Source: an uncultured Lachnospiraceae bacterium (GTDB lineage: Bacteria > Bacillota > Clostridia > Lachnospirales > Lachnospiraceae). From it: a DNA stretch of 39,979 nt. A program made the position numbers and the translations under genes. Location of the stretch: the NCBI GenBank assembly GCA_947600145.1, contig CANQGA010000005.1, positions 1 through 39,979 of the forward strand. The letters run 5' to 3'. Shown in pieces: positions 1 to 7,991 of this stretch. Position 1 is the first letter of the stretch. Each line of letters begins with the position of its first letter. Below the pieces are notes generated by a model that worked only from the letters and a program-made list of their open reading frames with translations, did no database searches and was not told the DNA's origin.

Positions 1-14
1 CGCCGCGCCGGCCT

Positions 15-671
15 CTACGCCTCTTCCGAGGCGCCGGGGACTCCCACCTTCGGGCAGATATCCTTCAGCACGCATTTGCCGCAGTACGGCTTCGTCCGGG
101 CCGTGCAGACGTCGCGGCCGTGCATGACAAGACGATGGCAGAAGTCGCTGCCTTCCTCCGGCGGGATGATCTTCCAGAGGGCCATTTCCACCTTCTTCGG
201 ATCTGTGGTCCCGTCCACCAGCCCCATGCGGTTGGTCAGGCGGATGCAGTGCGTGTCGGTGACAATGGCCGGCTTGCCGAAGACGTCTCCCATGATCAGA
301 TTGGCGCTCTTGCGGCCCACGCCGGGCAGCTTGAGAAGCTCGTCGAAATCATCCGGCACCCTGCCGCCGTACTGGTCGCGCAGTACGCGCATGCAGGCGC
401 TGATGTCCCGGGCCTTGCTGTGGCCCAGGCCGCAGGGCTTCACGATGGCCTCGATCTCCGCCGGGTCGGCGGCCGCCAGGCTTTCCACATCCGGAAATTT
501 CGCGTACAGCTCCTGCACGACCACATTGACACGGGCGTCGGTGCACTGGGCGGCCAGACGGACGCTGACCAGCAGCTTCCACGCCTGATCATAATCCAGC
601 GTACACTCCGCCATGGGATATTCCTGTTTAAGACGCCCGATGATCTCAAGCGCCAGCTCTTTCTTCGTCAT
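15..671 (-). CDS. nth: Endonuclease III (DNA glycosylase/AP lyase)
   Basis: Base-excision repair enzyme that removes oxidised pyrimidines and nicks the abasic site by beta-elimination. The 218 residues are the usual family length. A helix-hairpin-helix (LPGVGRKSAN, residues 115-124) carries the Schiff-base Lys at about 121, and VTDTH carries the catalytic Asp at about 139. Four C-terminal cysteines (about 189, 197, 200, 206) form the [4Fe-4S] loop; the first spacing is seven residues rather than the six of the E. coli enzyme. The ATG at 671 is preceded by GGAGG at good spacing. It is the last gene of the minus-strand run and ends just inside the left edge, so anything downstream is unseen. 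The 26-bp repeat block separates it from the peptidase gene. Identification is secure. Confidence 0.96.
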   Translation of the reverse strand: MTKKELALEIIGRLKQEYPMAECTLDYDQAWKLLVSVRLAAQCTDARVNVVVQELYAKFPDVESLAAADPAEIEAIVKPCGLGHSKARDISACMRVLRDQYGGRVPDDFDELLKLPGVGRKSANLIMGDVFGKPAIVTDTHCIRLTNRMGLVDGTTDPKKVEMALWKIIPPEEGSDFCHRLVMHGRDVCTARTKPYCGKCVLKDICPKVGVPGASEEA

Positions 672-740
672 ATCGGTATCCTCCGCGTTTTTTCTGAATG
701 ATCGCCGTATTTCCCGCGCAGCGGCCGCGTCAGTTGTTAT

Positions 741-870
741 TCTGCAGACACTTCGGTGTCAGCTGCTCTGCAAACACTCCGACGTCAGCCGTTCTGCAGA
801 CACTCCGGCGTCAGCTGTTCTGCAGACACTTTGGCGTCAGTTGTCCTGCATGCACTCCGGCATGAACTCC
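741..870. repeat. 26-bp tandem repeat, about five units, copied from a gene 3' end
   Basis: Units start at 741, 767, 793, 819 and 845, with a plus-strand core like TCTGCAGACACTCCGGCGTC. Units 1-4 are close copies. Unit 5 lies wholly inside the peptidase coding sequence and unit 4 contains its TGA stop (839-837). Read on the minus strand, each downstream unit is a diverged copy of the last codons of the peptidase gene plus its stop. This looks like tandem amplification of a coding 3' terminus into the spacer before nth. No T-run terminator is visible in the spacer. Confidence 0.88.
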
Positions 871-1910
871 GCCAGGCTGTAATAAACTTTTCCGTCACGC
901 GCGACGGCCCGCTCCGCGCAGACCATGGAATTCAGGATCGCCTCATTGGCGGCCTCAGCCGCCGCCTGAAACGCCTGATTGATCAGATCCTCGTGGATCA
1001 CCGTCTGCGTCAGCAGGGCGCCGGCGGGCCCGGCGTCCTTCGGCACACGGTTGGCCGTAGTAAAGCCGATCATCACCTCGCCGCTGCCGTGGCCCGTATA
1101 AGCGCCCGTCCGGGCGATCCCGACGCCGGTGCGGCGGATGATCCGGTACAGCTGCCGGTCGGATACCGGCAGGTCGGTAGCCACGATCGTCATGATCGAT
1201 CCCTGGTCTTTCCTCGAGACAGCCATATCATTTCTCGTCTCGCGGAGCTTTAAGATCCGTTCCCCCGCCGGCACGCCGCCGATGGTCAGATCCACGGTTG
1301 AGCCGAAATTGCTCTGGACCAGAACGCCGAGTGTATATTTTTTTCCGTCAATGTCGATAACGCGGGACGCGGAGCCGATGCCGCCCTTCAGGCCGTAGCA
1401 GATGGTTCCCGCGCCTGCGCCCACGTCGCCCTCATCGAACTCCCCGCCCGCTTCTGCGATGGCGGTCAGCACGTCCTCCTGCCTCACGGCCCGCGACGTG
1501 ATCTCGCTGAGGCGGCTGTCGTTGCATTCGCCCACGACCGGATTGATACTGGACGCCGTCACTCCCTCCGTGCGGCAACGGTCTACCGTATACTGAACCA
1601 GACCGTCCCAGACCAGCCCCACATTCAGCGTGTTAGTCAGGGCGATGGGCGTCTCAAGCGTCCCCAGTTCCCGGATCTGCACCAGACCGGCGCTCTTGCC
1701 GAAACCGTTGTGCACATAGCAGGCGGCGGTATATTTCTCCGTAAACGCGTTGTCCGGGCCGGGGACAATGACCGTGACGCCGGTCCGGTGCGTGTCATCT
1801 TTGATCGTGACGTGGCCCACTTTCACTCCCGGCACGTCGGTGATCTTATTTTTCGGGCCGGGCTTCATACGCCCGACGTTGATTCCGTAATCACGAATTC
1901 TCTTCTGCAT
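837..1910 (-). CDS. P1 family (DmpA/S58) aminopeptidase
   Basis: An N-terminal-nucleophile peptidase related to DmpA, the L-aminopeptidase/D-Ala-esterase/amidase, which matures by cleaving itself before a serine. The 357 residues are a normal length. The N-terminus has the family pattern ITDVPGVKVGH (about 23-33). A glycine-rich NGLKGGIG-like segment (CYGLKGGIGSASR, about 171-183) and the nucleophile region QGSIMTIVATD are present; Ser at about 238 after Gly is the expected autoprocessing site. No signal peptide is seen, so it should be cytoplasmic. It lies 75 bp downstream of an aminotransferase of the D-amino-acid type, so the two may share a transcript and act on D-amino-acid peptides or amides, though this is only contextual. 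The ribosome binding site before ATG 1910 is weak. The last residues are encoded in the 26-bp repeat. Confidence 0.9.
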   Translation of the reverse strand: MQKRIRDYGINVGRMKPGPKNKITDVPGVKVGHVTIKDDTHRTGVTVIVPGPDNAFTEKYTAACYVHNGFGKSAGLVQIRELGTLETPIALTNTLNVGLVWDGLVQYTVDRCRTEGVTASSINPVVGECNDSRLSEITSRAVRQEDVLTAIAEAGGEFDEGDVGAGAGTICYGLKGGIGSASRVIDIDGKKYTLGVLVQSNFGSTVDLTIGGVPAGERILKLRETRNDMAVSRKDQGSIMTIVATDLPVSDRQLYRIIRRTGVGIARTGAYTGHGSGEVMIGFTTANRVPKDAGPAGALLTQTVIHEDLINQAFQAAAEAANEAILNSMVCAERAVARDGKVYYSLAEFMPECMQDN

Positions 1911-1985
1911 TTTCTCTCACTTTCTGTAACTCCCTGCGCCGCGTGCAGCTTCCGCGCTCCGCATCCGCTGCGCGCATTCTGCCCC

Positions 1986-2828
1986 TCAGCAGTTTTCCAC
2001 CTCCGCCAGATACATTTCCCGTAGCTTCTGTACGGCAGCCGCGTTCTTCATGCCCACGGGCGTGCCGTCGATCTCCCGAACCCGCATGCTGGGATGGCTG
2101 GTGCTGGACATGAGGATCTCATCCGCGCTTTTCAGCTCCTCCAGCGTAAATGCCCGCTCTTCCACCGGGATGCCGAGCTGCCCGCAGTACGCGATCAGGT
2201 GCTTCCGCTCCACGCCGGGCAGGATCAGGTTGTCCGCCGGGTGCGTGACAAATACGCCGTCTTTGATCATGGACACGTTGGAATGGGAGCCCTCCGTCAC
2301 GATGCCGCTGCGGACGAACACCGCTTCCTGGCAGCCGTTTTCCTTCGCTGTCTGCGCCGCCAGCACATTTAACAGAAGATTCAGCGTCTTGATGTTGCAG
2401 TTTAAAAAGCGGGTGTCCTCCACGCTGACCAGCCGGTAATCGTCCGACATCTCGACACCGGGCCAGGGCTTGCTGTAGACGTAAAGGTTGCTGGGCGTCC
2501 CTGCCGGGAACAGATGATTGCGGGGCGCCGTGCCCCTGGTGATCTGCCAGTAAAGGAACTGACAGTCGCTCTCCACCCGGTCCGCCAGCTGCCTGAGAAG
2601 CTCTCCGATCTCGTTCCGGGGCATCGGCAGTCCGATGCGCACCAGCGCCGCGCTGTTCTCCATCCGGTCCAGATGCTCCTCAAGCGCGAATATCTTCCTG
2701 TGAAATACCATCGCGACCTCATAGATCCCGTCGCCGAAATAGAAGCCGCGGTCGCCGGCCGGGATCATCATGTCCGCGATCCTCGTGATCGTTCCGTTAT
2801 AATATGCAAGGTCCTTCATTTTTTCCAT
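1986..2828 (-). CDS. Class IV PLP aminotransferase, D-amino-acid transaminase-like
   Basis: A fold-type IV transaminase of 280 residues from the chosen start. The PLP lysine is Lys147 in CNIKTLNLL and the cofactor-contacting Glu179 lies in TEGSHSNV. The 32-residue spacing equals that of Bacillus D-amino-acid aminotransferase (Lys145/Glu177). The N-terminal RGFYFGDGIYE segment is also typical. I chose ATG 2828 rather than the ORF start at 2888 because GAGGAGG precedes it and the extra 20 residues do not look like the family. Likely reaction: exchange of the amino group between D-Ala or D-Glu and a 2-oxoacid. Branched-chain aminotransferase or aminodeoxychorismate lyase is the alternative; the SHSN motif favours DAT. 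It follows a hairpin after the cluster upstream and is probably co-transcribed with the DmpA-type peptidase. Confidence 0.85.
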   Translation of the reverse strand: MEKMKDLAYYNGTITRIADMMIPAGDRGFYFGDGIYEVAMVFHRKIFALEEHLDRMENSAALVRIGLPMPRNEIGELLRQLADRVESDCQFLYWQITRGTAPRNHLFPAGTPSNLYVYSKPWPGVEMSDDYRLVSVEDTRFLNCNIKTLNLLLNVLAAQTAKENGCQEAVFVRSGIVTEGSHSNVSMIKDGVFVTHPADNLILPGVERKHLIAYCGQLGIPVEERAFTLEELKSADEILMSSTSHPSMRVREIDGTPVGMKNAAAVQKLREMYLAEVENC

Positions 2829-2854
2829 AACTGCCGATTCCCTCCTCTGCGGGC

Positions 2855-2893
2855 GAAAGGTGTGCGGGGCTTCATTCCTTCCGCACACCTTTC
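2855..2893 (-). terminator. Strong inverted repeat between gene 2908 and the aminotransferase
   Basis: GAAAGGTGTGCGG (2855-2867) and its exact complement (2881-2893) form a 13-bp perfect stem with a 13-base loop. No T-run follows, so it may be a processing or attenuation hairpin rather than a classical intrinsic terminator. It marks the downstream boundary of the tubulin/VWA gene cluster. Confidence 0.5.
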
Positions 2894-2907
2894 ATCTGCG
2901 TTCCGCC

Positions 2908-4092
2908 CTAAAGCGGAGTCGTTACATCTTCAAATGGAGTACTTCCGTCCAGATGGGTCTCGACCGACAGCGGATATTTGGCCGCGTATTTGCAGAAGCC
3001 GGTACCGTAAGCGTCCTGGCGGGCTCTCGCCGATATCTCCTCCCGCTTGGCCGTCTCCGGCTCGCCGATCAGGTACGCGTACTGGATCTCGGTCCATTTG
3101 GCCATGCCCTCGTAGACCTCAAGTTCCTGCTCTTTGCCGTACATCTGGCGGATCGCCTTGGCATCCCAGTTTACATACTGCCAGACATGGGTCAGTTCAT
3201 GGGCAATGGTCATGGCCGACGCCAGACGCGGCGAACCGTTCTCCAGAAGGAGCGCGTAATCGTTCCTGCCGCTCTTGATCGCGACGCCCACGACGCGTCC
3301 GTCGCTCTTGCCGGTCGGGATAAATGTTTTCCCGAGGCGGCTGTGGAGCTTCTTGGCATTCACCATCTGCACCTTCACGGGAACCGTGATCTTCGCGCCG
3401 AAGAAGGACTCCAGATTCTGCTTCACTTCCGTGTAGATCCGCTCGAATTCTTCCACAGTGCGGACCGCGGTCCGGCTGCAGTTCGTGCAGCGCTCGCGGC
3501 CGTCTGCCAGCACATCATATTCCGTGCCCGTCAGTTCAATGCCGCAGAAATCGCAGTAATGGACGCCGGGCTTGTTGGGCGCGAAATTCTTCTCGATCAG
3601 GTCCGCCGCGTTCTTGCCCTTTCGGGCCTGTTTCAGCGGGCCGTTGTCGAACCCGTAGCCTTTCAGGAATTCCAGCGTTCCCTTCAGGTCCATCTGTTTC
3701 GGGACCTCCGCCCCGCCGTACAGCAGGTAGTATCTGTCATAATACGGAGCGCGCTCGGGCGGTTTCATAGGCTTGACTGCCTTCGCCGGCTCGAAGACGA
3801 ACTGATCCGTTTCCGGCGGCTGAGCCGCCGGTTCGGCGGCTGCTTCTGCCGGTTCGGCAGGTGCGGCTGCCTCTTTTTCCGGTTCGGCTGCCGGTTCCGC
3901 CGTTGCTTCCGGTACAGCGGATTGTGGTGCGGCTGCCGCTTCCGGCTCCAGGGCAGCGGGTTCCGGTTCGGCTGCCGCTTCCTCCTCTGCTTTCATCGGT
4001 TCCTCCCGGAGGGAGTCTGTTTCTTCGGGAGCCGCATTTGCATTCGACGCAGGAACTTCTACACTGTAAAGCCGCCGGATACTCTGATGCAT
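2908..4092 (-). CDS. Zinc-ribbon plus HExxH protein, DA1-like putative peptidase
   Basis: About 394 residues. Residues 1-110 are an Ala/Glu/Pro-rich, probably disordered head. A four-cysteine zinc-ribbon or LIM-like unit follows (CDFC at about 181 and CTNC at about 203). HELTH at about 299-303 and YEGMAKW at about 328 form a gluzincin arrangement, with the Glu as likely third zinc ligand. LIM-type zinc finger plus HExxHxW plus EG is the order seen in DA1-type peptidases, hence the call; this is pattern matching, not a search result. The ORF track begins at GTG 4095. ATG 4092 overlaps the previous stop as TGATG, with GGGAGG upstream, so the gene is translationally coupled to gene 4092-7991. 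No signal peptide or membrane segment is seen, so it is probably cytoplasmic and acts with the upstream membrane protein. It is the last gene of the tubulin/VWA cluster. Confidence 0.7.
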   Translation of the reverse strand: MHQSIRRLYSVEVPASNANAAPEETDSLREEPMKAEEEAAAEPEPAALEPEAAAAPQSAVPEATAEPAAEPEKEAAAPAEPAEAAAEPAAQPPETDQFVFEPAKAVKPMKPPERAPYYDRYYLLYGGAEVPKQMDLKGTLEFLKGYGFDNGPLKQARKGKNAADLIEKNFAPNKPGVHYCDFCGIELTGTEYDVLADGRERCTNCSRTAVRTVEEFERIYTEVKQNLESFFGAKITVPVKVQMVNAKKLHSRLGKTFIPTGKSDGRVVGVAIKSGRNDYALLLENGSPRLASAMTIAHELTHVWQYVNWDAKAIRQMYGKEQELEVYEGMAKWTEIQYAYLIGEPETAKREEISARARQDAYGTGFCKYAAKYPLSVETHLDGSTPFEDVTTPL

Positions 4093-7000
4093 CACCTTGC
4101 CTCCCTCCCCTCTGAACCGTCTTCCGTTAACTCATCGTTAAAACTGTCGGCAGGATCCATGTCCGGATCATCCGGCGCCGCGCCTTCCGCGGCAGCGGTT
4201 TTCTCGGATTCCGCGTTCGGTTCCGGAGCCGCAGTCTCCGCTTCCGCAGAGTTCTCAGCCGCCTCCGGGGTCTCGGCCTCTGTTGCCGCGGGATTCTCAG
4301 CCGCCTCCGGTACCTCGACATCTGCTTCCGCGGCATCCTGCACTGTTTCGCTCACCAATTCCGCCGGTTCCGCCTCCGCAGCGTCCTCAGCCATTTCCGG
4401 CTCCGCAGCCGCCACATTCACAGCACCCTCGACCATTTCCGGCTCCGCAGCCGCCGCCTCCACAGCACCCTCAACCGTCTCAGCCGCCGCAACTTCCGCC
4501 TCCACAGCGCCCTCGACCGTATCCGGCGTCGCAGTTTCCGTCTCCGACGTTTCAGCAGCCGCCTCCGCAGCAACCTCAGCCGTCGCTCCCGCTGCGGCCT
4601 CAGCCGTTGCAGCCTCCTGCGCCGCTTCGCCTACCGGTTCTGCTGCCTCCGCTTCCGCCCCGCTCTTCTTTTTCCTGTCTTTTTTCTTCTTCTCTTTCTT
4701 TGGTTTCTCTTTTTTGTTCTTCCTGCCGAAGATTCTGCCGAAGAGTTCCTTCAGGAACGAGAACGGCCCTTTCTTCTTCGGCTTCTCTCCTTCCGGAACC
4801 GGCGGCGCCTTGAAGTCCGGCGTCTCCGGCTTCGGCGGCGGGTTCAGGCTCTCGTCAAGCGTTTCCAGATGCCAGTCCAGATAATCGCAGACGATCGAGA
4901 AGATCCGATACAGGTTTCTCTCAACCGCGACCAGCAGACCGATATCCAGCTGGCTGTCCTCGATCAGATAGATCGCGTTCCTGTCCGGCTCGAACCGGAC
5001 GGCGCCTTCCGCGTTCTCAGGATCGCCGCTCCCATCAGCCCCTCTCAGGCCGTAGGTCAGCGGAACGCCCGGCTCGCCGGCCGTGACGGCCACGATGTAG
5101 CTCTGGTTCTCCGCGAACAGCGTCCGGAACACCTCATTGAACAGAACGGTCAGCGTATAGCGGATCTCATCCGTGAAGCCTTCCTGCGCGGACGGGAAAT
5201 CAAGCCGCAGCACCTGCTTATTATAGTATTCCCTCTCCGGGATCCCGTTGATCGTCACTTTCTTGGCGTTGGCGAAATCATTGTAGCTGCCCATCTGCCA
5301 GTAGGCCGGCGTCTTCACGCGGAAATCCGCGTACTGCCGGGTGACCCTAATGCCGCCGATGTCACGGCATGCGCCCATTTCCGGGCAGTCCTCGGCGCGG
5401 CTCATCACATACTCGCGCACCTGGCGGTAGCTGGGCCGCCCCACGATATGGTCGGCCGCGCGGCGCACCTGCACCTGTCCGTCCGGAGTGACCGAGATCA
5501 TTTCATAATATTTGCCGTTAAATGTCAGGAACTGACCCGGCAGATATTTCTGATAGATATGCCCTCTGAGCTCTGTTCCGAGATAATGGTTCTGCCTGTC
5601 CTCGTCCTCAGCGATATACCGCGCGTTCTGCAGGTCATTTAACATGACCCTCTTGAACCGCTCGCCGACGATCGTATACAGCGTCTCCATCCGGCCGGTC
5701 TCGATCGAGTAACGGCGCTTCATCTGGATCACGGAGCGGCTGAAGACATAGCTGCGCTTCTCCGCGAAGCGGGTCAGAACGACCTCGCCGGATTCGTCCT
5801 TGCCGACCTTGCCCACATGGCGGCCCCACGTGCAGATCTCATCCCACAGACGGTCCAGAAGATTGTCCGTATCCACGTGGACCAGCATCAGCTCCCGCTT
5901 GAGCTCCTCTTCACGCAGATAGCCGGAGCTCATCCGCAGGCACAGTCGGAACGCCACATTTCTCCGGGTCCGGGCATAGTCCGCCACGATATAGGGGATC
6001 GCTTTCGGGTCCGTATTGAAGATCCCGTCGTTCTCCGTCATATAGTCGCGGAGCAGATATTCCGGGGAGATCACATTGATAAAGCTCTGCTCTGTCGCAC
6101 GGGTCGCGAAATTCCGTTTCAGCTCGAACAGGTTGTACGATTCATCCTCGATGGTCAGATAGCTGACCTTTCTCTGCCGCTCATTCCACAGATTCTGCGA
6201 TACGACAAAGCATTTATCGATCATTTCCTGATGCAGAGGCAGGTTCGCGTAGTGCAGCAGGTCATAGTAGTACTGCTTCACGATCCAGTGCATATCCGCC
6301 ACCGGGAACGCGTCGCCGCCGTACCACATGGTCCGGGACACCTGATTCTTAAGCGCCACGAAGGACAGCTCGGTTCCCACGCCCAGGTACCTGGATACAT
6401 TGGGCAGCATCCGGTGCTGGAGATACTCCTGGTCCGGGGCCCAGCACATGTAGGTGCACGTGCCCTTGTGATGGTTGGTCGCGGAGACCTCGGTCAGATT
6501 CGTCATCAGGATGTGGGACAATGCGTCCACCAGTCCGTCGCAGTTCTTGTCGACCGAGCAGAACGTCACGTCCTTCTTCGGCCCGCGGCAGTGGCGAACC
6601 ACGGAATTTAAGCCTACCTGGGCCGTTGTGACCAGCTTGGACGGCTCGATGATCATCACGAACTCCACCATTTCAAAGAACGGGTGGTTCTTCTCATGCA
6701 TCCGCAGGTCGTGAACGGCGGAGCGGCTGATAATACCGACATCCGGCATCTCGTCATAGCGGCTCAGTTCCGCCACACGCCACAGATCCGGCACATTGGA
6801 GATGGACTGCAGCCCCTCCCTGCACCAGGTGATCACGTCCTCTTCGATCCCGTGGCGGCCCAGCACCACCAGCACCTTCTTATGGCGTAGCAGGGTCCGG
6901 TCCATCGCGTAGAACGCGTAGGGGATCAGATCGTAGTAGAACGGATCGTTAAATAAAATGCTCTTGCCCAGCAGCAGGTCGCGGCCGGAGCTTAAGTAAT

Positions 7001-7991
7001 TCTGATCCAGCTCCATGCCTTCCAGCATGCGCCTGCGCATGTAAATGGAATACGCTTCCTGGCGGGTATCGCCGCTGCGCGCCATTGCCGTCAGCAGTTC
7101 GTCGTTCGTCGAACTGTTCATCACATCGCTGGTGACGGTCGTGTCGTCCGCGGTCAGCTTGTCTCCGAAGAGATCCTTGAGGATCTGGCGCAGCAGCACG
7201 TAACGGTGCATACTGCGGGCCTTCTCGTCCTCTCCGCCCAGGCTCCCCTCCAGTTCTTCCTTCGTAAGCCCGCCCAGCAGGAAATAGATCTCTCCCACCA
7301 TAATGATCGCGAACACCGGATGGAAGGGCGCCGCCAGGTAATGCAGCTGGTACAGCCGCACGGACGCGAACATGGCCGCCATGGCAATGACCACCGCCGC
7401 CCGGTAAAACGTCATCAGATACGTTCTGGCCTGTCCGAAATGCGGTTTCAGATACCAGACGTCCCTCTCGTAATCATAATCATAGAACAGCTTCGCGGCC
7501 AGTTCGTAAAGGCTGCTGCCGTTTTTGAACGCTCTTTTCATAATGGCCAGAAGGATCTTCTTGACCACAAGATAAGCCGCCAGGATCGCCGTATTGACGC
7601 ACACCAGCGCCGTAAGGACCACATCGGTCCTGCGCAGGAACGCGTCCAGCCGGTCGCCCCACTGACCGACGGCAAAGCCAAGGTCCCTGATCCGGCCGGC
7701 CATGTCGGCCCCGAGTCTGGCCCCGGCTTCTTCGGCGGCCGTCGTCTTCAGCCACTCTTCCGCACGCCCCAGCAGATAGGGGATCCGGTTCACCAGGTCC
7801 AGGCACCATTCACTGATCCGGCCGACCAGCAGCATCGTGACGACACATCCGATGACCGCCGCGACCGGCATCAGGAACTGACGGCTGCGGACCGGTTTCT
7901 TCAGATTGACCTTACTGTCCAGAAGGAGCAGCACGAGGAACGGCAAAAATGCCAGGAGAACGCCGCTTAATCTCATAATCGTCTCAATCAT
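4092..7991 (-). CDS. Large multi-TM protein with degenerate YprA/MrfA-like helicase region
   Basis: 1299 residues. About five membrane segments lie in the first 250 residues. The soluble region resembles an SF2 helicase with its catalytic residues lost. ILFNDPFYYD (about 345) sits where Walker A would be, VMIIEPSK (about 444) where DEAH would be, and TFCSVD (about 474) in place of SAT. Near 805-825 the pattern YLPGQFLTFNGKYYEM recalls the 'hPGxxYxxxGxxYxV' part of DUF1998 helicases, and 930-1040 recalls the DUF1998 tail (AIYLIEDSQLDIG). A Lys-rich stretch and about 190 Ala/Glu-rich, probably disordered residues end the protein. ATG 7991 overlaps the previous stop by 8 bp, with GGAGGAG as ribosome binding site. 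The membrane call is firm; the pseudo-helicase reading is inference and no enzymatic function is proposed. Confidence 0.6.
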   Translation of the reverse strand: MIETIMRLSGVLLAFLPFLVLLLLDSKVNLKKPVRSRQFLMPVAAVIGCVVTMLLVGRISEWCLDLVNRIPYLLGRAEEWLKTTAAEEAGARLGADMAGRIRDLGFAVGQWGDRLDAFLRRTDVVLTALVCVNTAILAAYLVVKKILLAIMKRAFKNGSSLYELAAKLFYDYDYERDVWYLKPHFGQARTYLMTFYRAAVVIAMAAMFASVRLYQLHYLAAPFHPVFAIIMVGEIYFLLGGLTKEELEGSLGGEDEKARSMHRYVLLRQILKDLFGDKLTADDTTVTSDVMNSSTNDELLTAMARSGDTRQEAYSIYMRRRMLEGMELDQNYLSSGRDLLLGKSILFNDPFYYDLIPYAFYAMDRTLLRHKKVLVVLGRHGIEEDVITWCREGLQSISNVPDLWRVAELSRYDEMPDVGIISRSAVHDLRMHEKNHPFFEMVEFVMIIEPSKLVTTAQVGLNSVVRHCRGPKKDVTFCSVDKNCDGLVDALSHILMTNLTEVSATNHHKGTCTYMCWAPDQEYLQHRMLPNVSRYLGVGTELSFVALKNQVSRTMWYGGDAFPVADMHWIVKQYYYDLLHYANLPLHQEMIDKCFVVSQNLWNERQRKVSYLTIEDESYNLFELKRNFATRATEQSFINVISPEYLLRDYMTENDGIFNTDPKAIPYIVADYARTRRNVAFRLCLRMSSGYLREEELKRELMLVHVDTDNLLDRLWDEICTWGRHVGKVGKDESGEVVLTRFAEKRSYVFSRSVIQMKRRYSIETGRMETLYTIVGERFKRVMLNDLQNARYIAEDEDRQNHYLGTELRGHIYQKYLPGQFLTFNGKYYEMISVTPDGQVQVRRAADHIVGRPSYRQVREYVMSRAEDCPEMGACRDIGGIRVTRQYADFRVKTPAYWQMGSYNDFANAKKVTINGIPEREYYNKQVLRLDFPSAQEGFTDEIRYTLTVLFNEVFRTLFAENQSYIVAVTAGEPGVPLTYGLRGADGSGDPENAEGAVRFEPDRNAIYLIEDSQLDIGLLVAVERNLYRIFSIVCDYLDWHLETLDESLNPPPKPETPDFKAPPVPEGEKPKKKGPFSFLKELFGRIFGRKNKKEKPKKEKKKKDRKKKSGAEAEAAEPVGEAAQEAATAEAAAGATAEVAAEAAAETSETETATPDTVEGAVEAEVAAAETVEGAVEAAAAEPEMVEGAVNVAAAEPEMAEDAAEAEPAELVSETVQDAAEADVEVPEAAENPAATEAETPEAAENSAEAETAAPEPNAESEKTAAAEGAAPDDPDMDPADSFNDELTEDGSEGREAR
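4356..4523 (-). repeat. Four 14-residue (42-bp) coding repeats in the acidic tail of gene 4092
   Basis: Units start at about 4523, 4481, 4439 and 4397 and encode DTVEGAVEAEVAAA, ETVEGAVEAAAAEP, EMVEGAVNVAAAEP and a degenerate EMAEDAAEAEPAEL. The in-frame period keeps an acidic, alanine-rich, probably unstructured tail. Such an array is prone to length variation between strains. Confidence 0.8.

Noticed and set aside
741-870. Short regular repeats that could be a CRISPR array
   Set aside because: Units are contiguous with no unique spacers, overlap a coding end, and no cas genes are near.
2860-4884. Long plus-strand ORF of 674 residues
   Set aside because: Shadow of the Ala/Glu-rich minus-strand genes; low-complexity Ser/Ala product, no supporting start signal.
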